Assembly (NCBI GenBank): GCA_027627225.1
Contig: JAPFQT010000373.1
Location: 90,001 to 154,000, forward strand
Origin: Congeria kusceri
Taxonomy: Eukaryota; Mollusca; Bivalvia; Myida; Dreissenidae
Reading direction: 5' to 3'
DNA: 64,000 bases
Shown here: positions 22,619 to 35,072 of the stretch, piece after piece
Numbering within the stretch: the stretch's first letter is position 1
How the letters are laid out: each line of letters opens with the position of its first letter
Position numbers and translations under genes: made by a program
The notes under the pieces: model-generated
Database searches by the model: none
Seen by the model: the letters and a program-made list of their open reading frames with translations, nothing else
What the model was told of the DNA's origin: nothing

Positions 22619-25614
22619 GAAACAGAAAGGTAGAAGCAAGAAACGAACACAGTAGGCACTACATTTCGACATAATGCTGGAAATGTGACACTACCAATAA
22701 TCAGTATCAAAAAGTGAGGTAGAACCTATATGTAGCAGTGTCAGAAATCGAAAAAAGCGCACATAATAAGGTGAGCTATAAAGACACGATAATGGTATCT
22801 TTACCCCGGAGAATTTATGGCTAATTGCAATCAATAATGCCAAGTTCTGCAACTCGCCATAATACTGTAAATAAGACAATGAGAGCACCAGAATGCTGGA
22901 AATAAAGCCAGATCAATGTGTTTATGGAGAACAAATATAGAACGGTAAATAATGGAAAGTTTTGTTTAAATAATATTGCTCGCATCATAAATATATTTAA
23001 GAACACATGTATGATTGGTAATTCGATTATTACTAACACTCTTTCTTTATTTGACTCTCCCCAATTCTCGGGTGTTGAACTCTAGTGCGTTGGCACCATC
23101 CTGTTGTCACAGTTTAGATAATCGAATCGTCTGAGATAAATTGATAATCACTCAAATTTGACTGACTGTATTTATGGCATTTTATATCGCACTCCTCTCA
23201 AATGCGTTGATAAAACACACTTGCATAATGATTAAATCTTTGTAAACCTGTAGTTGGACTAAACTATGTAATGGTGATAAAAGTAAATAATTTTAACAAT
23301 AAATAATAACTAATTTTGTCACAATAGTATTGATAGTATAAACATTACATAGTGACACAGACGTTTTCATGCTTATTCGATTATTACTAATAACCAAATG
23401 GAATGTATTTGTAGAGAACAAATGTATGACGTATACGCATTTCGGGAACGTATTACATATACAACAAACATGATCCTTCTTTTCCTTAAGTTATGCACTA
23501 ATTTAAATTCACACCGTGCTTTGTTAGTTATTTCTTGAGTGGGGATAATTCCAACAATGACACTGATAATTCACTTGAAACAAACCGAATGCATATACAC
23601 ATTTTTTTCCAAAAATAAATGTGCGCTATTCTTCAGACCATATGTAAAAGCAAAACACTATTTAAAATATGTGGGTGCCGAATAACTAAGCATATTATTT
23701 ACATTTGTTTGGATATACTTCAATATGACATGGGTAAGTATTAAATATAGAGAGATAGTACTTTAAATCAAAGTACATTGTCCTTTTTTATTGAAACAGA
23801 CATAGATAACATTCTTCATAGAAACTACTTAAATTAAAGATGTAAGGATATTTTTCGAATAGATCTAAACGCATTTAATATATGCTTGGTAAGATACTAT
23901 GTATTCAGACAATAGGGATTTAATCCCCGCTATCCAATTGCGTTATAATATATGGCCAATGCAATAACTGCATTTAAGACATTAAATATATTTACAAACC
24001 TGTGCCAAGATATTCATACACACGAAATTCGCCATAAGTACGCATAAGCTGATAAAGATAGAAATCGAATCCATAGTATGAATAAAATGCTTACAATTAA
24101 CAACATGATGGAGAGAAATCAGAGAGAATAAGACAATCGAATAATCAGCATACATAATGTGGAATATTATTATGTCCGTTAGCCGTTTACCACAAATATT
24201 AGCATATGAAATTAAAATTATCTTTGAAAATAAATAAAATAACATTTGTATTTTCCTCACATGCATGCACAAGCATCTCAACATCTTCCAAAAGAAATAA
24301 ACGCATGTAAATTAATGTTTGAAATGCAACCAGATTTAATACCTTTATTATTTAATAAAGAATACCTTTATGCTTCAGAAAATATCATATATTTAATCAA
24401 ATAGAAAACGTCATTAAGCATGTAAAAAAAACTGACAAATATGCGCCCTTTTAGTTACAAATATATCACTCATATTTGTAAACCGCCCTGAAATATGCAA
24501 TTGCCAATATAAAACAGGCAAGTGAGACCCAAACTTGCTTAATAACATATAGAACAAGAACAGATGTAGGTCATAAAACGCACTGTAGACCCTAAATTAT
24601 GCATTTCAATTTTTAATTTTTATTTCTACAAGCTGTAAGCGAACACTCAGCACGCTAATCGACATATTTCTTAAAATATGGTACACTCAACAGTACAGTA
24701 TCAACTAGATGTGTCACAGACACGGATTCCCCCACCACATATGTTTGGAAACAGACAAAGGACTTGTCGCCAACACTAATTCTAGCCACAAAAGTATTTT
24801 TTTAATAATTATTTTATAGTAGAAAAATGTCAAAGGGTAATACTTCAACAGAAATTAGTCGTAGCTGAAATTTCTTCCTTTGCGATCGCCTAGACAATAA
24901 TGTGCTTCAGCTTTGACAGTTTGAACGCCATCAGCCAAGCATTTCAAGAGAGGCTGAGTCCACAAAATATCGATAAGTATATATTGTATAGTGGAAAAGT
25001 GGAAAAGTGCCATAATTCTGCCAACATTAGTCGCTGCCGAAATGCCTTCATGTATGATAACTCACACATTAAGGCCCTTTTGTTGTTAAAGTTTGAACAA
25101 AGTTTATCAAACTGTTAAAGAGAAGTTCAGTCTCCATGTCTATATTCTATAGTAGAAAAATGGCCACAGGCCATACATCTGCCAAAATTCATTCATTTTA
25201 GATCATCTACACATACTGGTTCCTCAGCTTTAAACATTGAAGCAAAATCAGTCTAGCACTTCAAAAAGTGTTGAGTTCAAAAAATTTCAAGAAATACTAT
25301 AGTAGTAAAAATGAAAAATACCAATAAATCTGCCAAAATAGGACGCAGCCTAAATTTCGTCTTTTACGATCACCTACACATTAAGGTTCTCCAGCTGTGA
25401 ACGTTTCAGTTAAATCCGCCCAGCTCTGTAAGAGCAGTTCATATTTTGTATATTCTATAGTGGAAATAATGGCAACAGGGCCATAATTCTACCAAATGTA
25501 GTCTCAGCAAACATTCCATCTCTCACGATCACCCACACACTAAGGTTCTAAAGCTGTGAAAGTTTGAGCGAAATCCGCCAGCAGTAAAAGAGAAGTTGAA
25601 TCCATACAATTTCA
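22542..25614 (+). repeat. Array unit U2 (3073 bp)
   Basis: This is the first short unit, with the CC deletion junction at about 23395/23396. It is almost identical to U3 over most of its length: at offset 3073 I saw one mismatch at 22890/25963. Confidence 0.9.
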
Positions 25615-25691
25615 GGACGTGCGTACGTACGTTCGTACGACCCGACGGACCGCTAAGAACAATGTCTAATGCATCCCAATGTGTGGGGACA
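24705..25691 (-). mobile_element. Helentron/pearl-like element in U2
   Basis: It runs from CTAG at 24705 to GTGTGGGGACA near 25691. It is nearly identical to the U1 copy in its right part through the 3073-bp duplication. Confidence 0.55.
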
Positions 25692-28686
25692 GAAACAGAA
25701 AGGTAGAAGCAAGAAACGAACACAGTAGGCACTACATTTCGACATAATGCTGGAAATGTGACACTACCAATAATCAGTATCAAAAAGTGAGGTAGAACCT
25801 ATATGTAGCAGTGTCAGAAATCGAAAAAAGCGCACATAATAAGGTGAGCTATAAAGACACGATAATGGTATCTTTACCCCGGAGAATTTATGGCTAATTG
25901 CAATCAATAATGCCAAGTTCTGCAACTCGCCATAATACTGTAAATAAGACAATGAGAGCACCCGAATGCTGGAAATAAAGCCAGATCAATGTGTTTATGG
26001 AGAACAAATATAGAACGGTAAATAATGGAAAGTTTTGTTTAAATAATATTGCTCGCATCATAAATATATTTAAGAACACATGTATGATTGGTAATTCGAT
26101 TATTACTAACACTCTTTCTTTATTTGACTCTCCCCAATTCTCGGGTGTTGAACTCTAGTGCGTTGGCACCATCCTGTTGTCACAGTTTAGATAATCGAAT
26201 CGTCTGAGATAAATTGATAATCACTCAAATTTGACTGACTGTATTTATGGCATTTTATATCGCACTCCTCTCAAATGCGTTGATAAAACACACTTGCATA
26301 ATGATTAAATCTTTGTAAACCTGTAGTTGGACTAAACTATGTAATGGTGATAAAAGTAAATAATTTTAACAATAAATAATAACTAATTTTGTCACAATAG
26401 TATTGATAGTATAAACATTACATAGTGACACAGACGTTTTCATGCTTATTCGATTATTACTAATAACCAAATGGAATGTATTTGTAGAGAACAAATGTAT
26501 GACGTATACGCATTTCGGGAACGTATTACATATACAACAAACATGATCCTTCTTTTCCTTAAGTTATGCACTAATTTAAATTCACACCGTGCTTTGTTAG
26601 TTATTTCTTGAGTGGGGATAATTCCAACAATGACACTGATAATTCACTTGAAACAAACCGAATGCATATACACATTTTTTTCCAAAAATAAATGTGCGCT
26701 ATTCTTCAGACCATATGTAAAAGCAAAACACTATTTAAAATATGTGGGTGCCGAATAACTAAGCATATTATTTACATTTGTTTGGATATACTTCAATATG
26801 ACATGGGTAAGTATTAAATATAGAGAGATAGTACTTTAAATCAAAGTACATTGTCCTTTTTTATTGAAACAGACATAGATAACATTCTTCATAGAAACTA
26901 CTTAAATTAAAGATGTAAGGATATTTTTCGAATAGATCTAAACGCATTTAATATATGCTTGGTAAGATACTATGTATTCAGACAATAGGGATTTAATCCC
27001 CGCTATCCAATTGCGTTATAATATATGGCCAATGCAATAACTGCATTTAAGACATTAAATATATTTACAAACCTGTGCCAAGATATTCATACACACGAAA
27101 TTCGCCATAAGTACGCATAAGCTGATAAAGATAGAAATCGAATCCATAGTATGAATAAAATGCTTACAATTAACAACATGATGGAGAGAAATCAGAGAGA
27201 ATAAGACAATCGAATAATCAGCATACATAATGTGGAATATTATTATGTCCGTTAGCCGTTTACCACAAATATTAGCATATGAAATTAAAATTATCTTTGA
27301 AAATAAATAAAATAACATTTGTATTTTCCTCACATGCATGCACAAGCATCTCAACATCTTCCAAAAGAAATAAACGCATGTAAATTAATGTTTGAAATGC
27401 AACCAGATTTAATACCTTTATTATTTAATAAAGAATACCTTTATGCTTCAGAAAATATCATATATTTAATCAAATAGAAAACGTCATTAAGCATGTAAAA
27501 AAAACTGACAAATATGCGCCCTTTTAGTTACAAATATATCACTCATATTTGTAAACCGCCCTGAAATATGCAATTGCCAATATAAAACAGGCAAGTGAGA
27601 CCCAAACTTGCTTAATAACATATAGAACAAGAACAGATGTAGGTCATAAAACGCACTGTAGACCCTAAATTATGCATTTCAATTTTTAATTTTTATTTCT
27701 ACAAGCTGTAAGCGAACACTCAGCACGCTAATCGACATATTTCTTAAAATATGGTACACTCAACAGTACAGTATCAACTAGATGTGTCACAGACACGGAT
27801 TCCCCCACCACATATGTTTGGAAACAGACAAAGGACTTGTCGCCAACACTAATTCTAGCCACAAAAGTATTTTTTTAATAATTATTTTATAGTAGAAAAA
27901 TGTCAAAGGGTAATACTTTTACAGAAATTGGTCGCAGCTGACATTTCTTCCTTTGCGATAGCCTAGACATTAATGTCCTTCAGCTTTGACAGTTTGAACG
28001 CCATCCGCCAAGCATTTCAAGAGAGGCTGAGTCCACAAAATATCGATAAGTATATATTCTATGGTGGAAAGTGGAAAAGGGCCATAATTCTGCCAACATT
28101 AGTCGCTGCCGAAATGCCTTCATGTATGCTAACCCACACATTAAGGCCCTTTTGTTGTAAAAGTTTGAACAAAGTTTATCAAACTGTTAAAGTGAAGTTG
28201 AGTCTTGATGTCAATATTCTATAGTAGAAAAATGGCCAAAGGCCATGTATCTTCCAAAATTCATTCCTTTTAGATCATCTACATATACTGGTTCCTCAGC
28301 TTTAAACATTGAAGCAAAATCAGTCTAGCACTTCAAAAAGTGTTGAGTCCAAATATTTTCAAGAAGTACTATAGTAGTAAAAATGAAAAACAGCAATTAA
28401 TCTGCCAAAATTGGACGCAGCCTAAATTTCGTCTTTTACGATCACCTACACATTAAGGTTCTCCAGCTGTGAACGTTTCAGTTAAATCCGCCAAGCTCTG
28501 TAAGAGGAGTTCATATTTTGTATATTCTATAGTGGAAATAATGACAAAGGGCCATAATTCTACCAAATGTAGTCTCAGCAAACATTCCATCTCTCACGAT
28601 CACCCACACACTAAGGTTCTAAAGATGTGAAAGTTTGAGCGAAATCCGCCCAGCAGTAAAAGAGGAGTTGAATCCATACAATTTCA
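25615..28686 (+). repeat. Array unit U3 (3072 bp)
   Basis: A short unit with the deletion junction at about 26468/26469. It is nearly identical to U2 up to about 27916. There the sequence changes from the U1/U2 variant (TACTTCAACAG) to another (TACTTTTACAG), marking the end of the recent duplication. Confidence 0.9.
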
Positions 28687-28763
28687 GGACGTGCGTACGT
28701 ACGTTCGTACGACCCGACGGACCGCTAAGAACAATGTCTAATGCCTCCCAATGTGTGGGGACA
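27778..28763 (-). mobile_element. Helentron/pearl-like element in U3
   Basis: It runs from CTAG at 27778 to GTGTGGGGACA near 28763. The first part belongs to the U2-like block and the rest is a different variant, so the element itself is mosaic. Confidence 0.55.
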
Positions 28764-31763
28764 GAAACAGAAATATAGAAGCAAGAAACGAACACAGTAG
28801 GCACTAGATTTCGACATAATGCTGGAAATGTGACACTACCAATAATGCAGTATCAGAAAGTGAGGTAGAAGCTATATGTAGCAGTGACAGAAATCGAAAA
28901 AAGGGCCCTTAATAAGGTGAGCTATAAAGACATGATAATGGTATCTTTACCCCGGAGAATTTATGGCTAATTGCCATCAATAAAACTGTATCAGTTGTCA
29001 AAACATGCCTAGTTCTGCAACTCGCCATAATACTGTAAATAAGACAATGAGAGCACCCGAATGCTGGAAATAAAGCCAGATCAATGTGTTTATTTAGAAC
29101 AAATATTGAACGGTAAATAATGGAAAGTTTTGTTTAAATAATATTGCTCGCATCATAAATATATTTAAGAACACATGTATGATTGGTAATGCGATTATTA
29201 CTAACACTCTTTCTTTATTTGACTCTCCCCAATTCTCGGGTGTTGAACTCTAATGCGTTGGCACCATCCTGTTGTCATAGTTTAGAGAATCGTATCATCT
29301 GAGATAAATGGATAATCACTCAAATTTGACTGATTGTATTTATGGCATTTTATATCGCACTCCTCTCAAATGCGTTGATAAAACACACTTGTATAACAAT
29401 TAAATCTTTGTTAACATGTAGTTGGACTAAACTATGTAATGTTGATAAAGGTAAACAATTTTAACAATCAATAATAACAAACATGATCCTTCTTTTCCTT
29501 AAGTTATGCACTAATTTAAATTCACACCGTGCTTTGTTAGTTATTTCTTGGGTGGGGATAATTCCAACAATGACACTGATCATTCACTTAAAACAAACCG
29601 AATGCATATACACATTTTTTCCAAAAATAAATGTGCGCTATTCTTTCAGACCATATGAAAAGGCAAAACACTATTTAAAATATGTGGGTGCCGAATAAGT
29701 AAGCAAATTATTTACATTTGTTTGGATATACTTCAATATGATATGGGTAAGTATTAAATATATAGAGATAGTACTTTAAATCAAAGTACATTGTCCATTT
29801 TTATTGAAACAAACATACATAGCATTCTTCATAGAAACTAATTAAATTAGAGGTGTAAGGATATTTTTCTAATAGATCAAAACGCATTTAATATATGCTT
29901 GGTAAGATACTATGTATTCAGACAATAGGGATTTAATCCCCGCTATCCAATTGCGTTATAATATATGGCCAATGCAATAACTGCATTTAAGACATGAAAT
30001 ACATTTACAAACCTGTGCAATTGCCAAGATATTCATACACAAGAAATCCGCCATAAGTACGCATAAGCTGATAAAGATAGAAATCGAATCCATAGTATGA
30101 ATAAAATGCTTACAATTAAAAACATGATGGAGAGAAATCAGAGAGAATAAGACAATCGAATAATCAGCATACATAGTGCGGAATATTATTCTGTCCGTTA
30201 GCCGTTTACCACAAATTTTAGCATATGGAACTAAAATTATTTGTGAAAATAAATAAAATAACATTTGTATTTGCCTCACATGCATGCACAAGCATCTCAA
30301 CATACTTCCAAAAGAAATAAACGCATGTAACTTAATGCTTGAAATGCAACCAGATTTAATACCTTTATTATTTAATAAAGAATACCTTTATGCTTTAGAA
30401 AATATCATATATTTAATCAAATAGAAAACGTCATTACGCATGTAAAAAAAACTGACAAATATGCGCCCTTTTAGTTACAAATATATCACTCATATTTGTA
30501 AACCGCCCTGAAATATGCAATTGCCAATATAAAACAGGCAAGTGAGACCCAAACTTGCTTAATAACATATAGAACAAGAACAGATGTAGGTCATAAAACG
30601 CACTGTAGACCCTAAATTATGCATTTCTATTCTTAATTTTTATTTCTACAAGCTGTAAGCGAACAATTCAGCACGCTAATCGACATACTTCTTAAAATAT
30701 GGTACACTCAACAGTACAATATCAACTAGATGTGTCACAGACACGGATTCCCCCACCACATATGTTTGGAAACAGACAAAGGACTTGTCGCCAACACTAA
30801 TTCTAGCCACAAAACGTATTTTTTTTATAATTATTTTATAGTAGAAAAATGACAAAGGGTAATACTTCTACAGAAATTGGTCGCAGCTGAAATTTCTTCC
30901 TTTGCGATCGCCTAGACATTAAGGTCCTTCAATTTTGACAGTTTGAACGCCATCCGCCAAGCATTTCAAGAGAGGCTGAGTCCACAAAATATCGATAAGT
31001 ATATATTCTATGGTGGAAAAGGGCCATAATTCTGCCAACATTAGTCGCTGCCGAAATGCCTTCATGAATGATAACCCACACATTAAGGCCCTTTTGTTTA
31101 AAAGTTTGAACAAAGTTTATCAAACTGTTAAAGAGAAGTTCATGTCTCTATTCTATGGTGGAAAAGGGCCATAATTCTGCCAACATTAGTCGCTGCCGAA
31201 ATGCCTTCATGTATGATAACCCACACATTAAGGCCCTTTTGTTGTAAAAGTTTGAACAAAGTTTATCAAACTGTTAAAGAGAAGTTCATGTCTCTATTCT
31301 ATAGTAGAAAAATGGCCAAAGGCCATATATCTTAAAATTCATTCCTTTTAGATCATCTACACATATTGGTTCCTCAGCTTTAAACATTGAAACAAAATCA
31401 GCCTAGCACTTCAAAAAGTGTTGAGTCCAACAAATTTCAAGAAGTACTATAGTAGTAAAAATGAAAAATAGCAATAAACCTGCCAAAATTGGACGCAGCC
31501 TAAATTTCGTCTTTTACGATCACCTACACATTAAGGTTCTGCAGCTGTGAACGTTTCAGTTAAATCCGCCCAGCTCTGTAAGAGGAGTTCATATTTTGTA
31601 TATTCTATAGTGGAAATAATGGCAAAGGGCCATAATTCTACCAAATGTAGTCTCAGCAAACATTCCATCTCTCACGATCACCCACACACTAAGGTTCTAA
31701 AGATGTGAAAGTTTGAGCGAAATCCGCCAGCAGTAAAAGAGGAGTTGAATCCATACAATTTCA
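28687..31763 (+). repeat. Array unit U4 (3077 bp)
   Basis: A short unit with two private changes. About 155 bp are missing near 29478, where ATAATAAC joins AAACATGATCC, removing the region that would hold the CC junction. It also carries the 145-bp module duplication shared with U5. The two changes explain its length relative to U5 (3232 minus 155 is 3077). Confidence 0.9.
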
Positions 31764-31840
31764 GGACGTGCGTACGTACGTTCGTACGACCCGACGGACC
31801 GCTAAGAACAATGTCTAATACCTCCCAATGTGTGGGGACA
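30725..31840 (-). mobile_element. Helentron/pearl-like element in U4, with a duplicated module
   Basis: It runs from CTAG at 30725 to GTGTGGGGACA near 31840. It is ~130 bp longer than most copies because one core module is duplicated at 31006-31296. Confidence 0.55.
31006..31296 (+). repeat. 145/146-bp tandem module duplication
   Basis: The block starting TTCTATGGTGGAAAAGGGCC is present from 31006 and again from 31151. The copies differ at few positions (ATGAATG versus ATGTATG; TTGTTTAAAAG versus TTGTTGTAAAAG). It is a recent slippage or unequal exchange of one core module. Confidence 0.9.
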
Positions 31841-34800
31841 GAAACAGAAAGGTAGAAGCAAGAAACGAACACAGTAGGCACTACATTTCGACATAATGCT
31901 GGAAATGTGACACTACCAATAATGCAGTATGTAAAAGTGAGGTAGAAGCTATGTGTAGCAGTGACTGAAATCGAAAAAAGCGCACTTAATAAGGTGAGCT
32001 ATAAAGACACGATAATGGTATCTTTACCCCGGAGAATTTATGGCTAATTGCAATCAATAAAACTGTATCAGTTGTCAAAACATGCCTAGTTCTGCAACTC
32101 GCCTTAATACTGTAAATAAGACAATGAGAGCACCCGAATGCTGGAAATAAAGCCAGATCAATGTGTGTATTTAGAACAAATATAGAACGGTAAATAATGG
32201 AAAGTTTTGTTTAAATAATATTGCTCGCATCATAAATATATTTAAGAACACATGTATGATTGGTAATGCGATTATTACTAACACTCTTTCTTTATTTGAC
32301 TCTCCCCAATTCTCGGGTGTTGAACTCTAATGCGTTGGCACCATCCTGTTGTCACAGTGAAGAGAATCGAATCATCTGAGATAAATGGATAATCACTCAA
32401 ATTTGACTGATTGTATTTATGGCATTTTATATCGCACTCCTCTCAAATGCGTTGATAAAACACACTTGTATAACAATTAAATCTTTGTTAACATGTAGTT
32501 GGACTAAACTATGTAATGTTGATAAAGGTAAACAATTTTAACAATCAATAATAACTAATTTTGTCACAATAGTATTGATAGTATAAACATTACATAGTGA
32601 CACACACGTGTTCATGCTTATTCGATTATTTCTAATAACCAAATGGAATGTATTTGTAGAGAACAAATGTAGGACGTATACGCATTTCGGGAACGTATTA
32701 CATATACAACAAACATGATCCTTCTTTTCCTTAAGTTATGCACTAATTTAAATTCACACCGTGCTTTGTTAGTTATTTCTTGGGTGGGGATAATTCCAAC
32801 AATGACACTGATCATTCACTTAAAACAAACCGAATGCATATACACATTTTTTCCAAAAATAAATGTGCGCTATTCTTTCAGACCATATGTAAAAGCAAAA
32901 CACTATTTGAAATATGTGGGTGCCGAATAAGTAAGCAAATTATTTACATTTGTTTGGATATACTTCAATATGATATGGGTAAATATTAAATATATAGAGA
33001 TAATAATTTAAATCAAAGTACATTGTCCTTTTTTATTGAATCAAACATACATAGCATTCTTCATAGAAACTACTTAAATTAAAGGTGTAAGGATATTTTT
33101 CTAATAGATCAAAACGCATTTAATATATGCTTGGTAAGATACTATGTATTCAGACAATAGGGATTTAATCCCCGCTATCCAATTGCGTTATAATATATGG
33201 CCAATGCAATAACTGCATTTAAGACATGAAATACATTTACAAACCTGTGCAATTGCCAAGATATTCATACACAGGAAATCCGCCATAAGTACGCATAAGC
33301 TGATAAAGACAGAAATCGAATCCATAGTATGAATAAAATGCTTACAATTAAAAACATGATGGAGAGAGATCAGAGAGAATAAGACAATCGAATAATCAGC
33401 ATACATAGTGCGGAATATTATTCTGTCCGTTAGCTGTTTACCACAAATATTAGCATATGGAAATAAAATTATTTGTGAAAATAAATAAAATAACATTTGT
33501 ATTTGCCTCACATGCATGCACAATCATCTCAACATACTTCCAACAGAAATAAACGCATGTAACTTAATGCTTGAAATGCAACCAGATATAATACCTTTAT
33601 TATTTAATAAAGAATACCTTTATGCTTCAGAAAATATCATATATTTAATCAAATAGAAAACGTCATTACGCATGTAAAAAAAACTGACAAATATGCGCCC
33701 TTTTAGTTACAAATATATCACTCATATTTGTAAACCGCCCTGAAATATGCAATTGCCAATATAAAACAGGCAAGTGAGACCCAAACTTGCTTAATAACAT
33801 ATAGAACAAGAACAGATGTAGGTCATAAAACGCACTGTAGACCCTAAATTATGCATTTCTATTCTTAATTTTTATTTCTACAAGCTGTAAGCGAACAATT
33901 CAGCACGCTAATCGACATACTTCTTAAAATATGGTACACTCAACAGTACAATATCAACTAGATGTGTCACAGACACGGATTCCCCCACCACATATGTTTG
34001 GAAACAGACAAAGGACTTGTCGCCAACACTAATTCTAGCCACAAAACGTATTTTTTTTATAATTATTTTATAGTAGAAAAATGACAAAGGGTAATACTTC
34101 TACAGAAATTGGTCGCAGCTGAAATTTCTTCCTTTGCGATCGCCTAGACATTAAGGTCCTTCAATTTTGACAGTTTGAACGCCATCCGCCAAGCATTTCA
34201 AGAGAGGCTGAGTCCACAAAATATCGATAAGTATATATTCTATGGTGGAAAAGGGCCATAATTCTGCCAACATTAGTCGCTGCCGAAATGCCTTCATGAA
34301 TGATAACCCACACATTAAGGCCCTTTTGTTTAAAAGTTTGAACAAAGTTTATCAAACTGTTAAAGAGAAGTTCATGTCTCTATTCTATGGTGGAAAAGGG
34401 CCATAATTCTGCCAACATTAGTCGCTGCCGAAATGCCTTCATGTATGATAACCCACACATTAAGGCCCTTTTGTTGTAAAAGTTTGAACAAAGTTTATCA
34501 AACTGTTAAAGAGAAGTTCATGTCTCTATTCTATAGTAGAAAAATGGCCAAAGGCCATATATCTTAAAATTCATTCCTTTTAGATCATCTACACATATTG
34601 GTTCCTCAGCTTTAAACATTGAAACAAAATCAGCCTAGCACTTCAAAAAGTGTTGAGTCCAACAAATTTCAAGAAGTACTATAGTAGTAAAAATGAAAAA
34701 TAGCAATAAACCTGCCAAAATTGGACGCAGCCTAAATTTCGTCTTTTACGATCACCTACACATTAAGGTTCTGCAGCTGTGAACGTTTCAGTTAAATCCG

Positions 34801-34995
34801 CCCAGCTCTGTAAGAGGAGTTCATATTTTGTATATTCTATAGTGGAAATAATGGCAAAGGGCCATAATTCTACCAAATGTAGTCTCAGCAAACATTCCAT
34901 CTCTCACGATCACCCACACACTAAGGTTCTAAAGATGTGAAAGTTGGAGCGAAATCCGCCAGCAGTAAAAGAGGAGTTGAATCCATACAATTTCA
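31764..34995 (+). repeat. Array unit U5 (3232 bp)
   Basis: The longest of the short units, because it carries the 145-bp module duplication without the U4 deletion. Deletion junction at about 32640/32641. A block from about 30.4 to 33.66 kb repeats almost exactly at offset 3232. Confidence 0.9.
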
Positions 34996-35072
34996 GGACG
35001 TGCGTACGTACGTTCGTACGACCCGACGGACCGCTAAGAACAATGTCTAATACCTCCCAATGTGTGGGGACA
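33957..35072 (-). mobile_element. Helentron/pearl-like element in U5, with a duplicated module
   Basis: It runs from CTAG at 33957 to GTGTGGGGACA near 35072 and is nearly identical to the U4 copy. Confidence 0.55.
34238..34527 (+). repeat. 145/146-bp tandem module duplication, second occurrence
   Basis: Copies start at 34238 and 34383. The duplication is identical in layout to 31006-31296, and both were inherited in the 3232-bp block duplication. Confidence 0.9.

Noticed and set aside
22456..22710. Repeated frames beginning like MPTVFVSCFY or containing VRTHVLKLYGF
   Set aside because: They are translations of the end of the Helentron-like element through the CGTACG tract, and they break or shift in several copies. 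No domain is recognisable.
30919..31123. Overlapping 64-aa minus-strand frames in U4 and U5
   Set aside because: Two frames overlap on the same bases within the core modules. They are products of module sequence, not genes.
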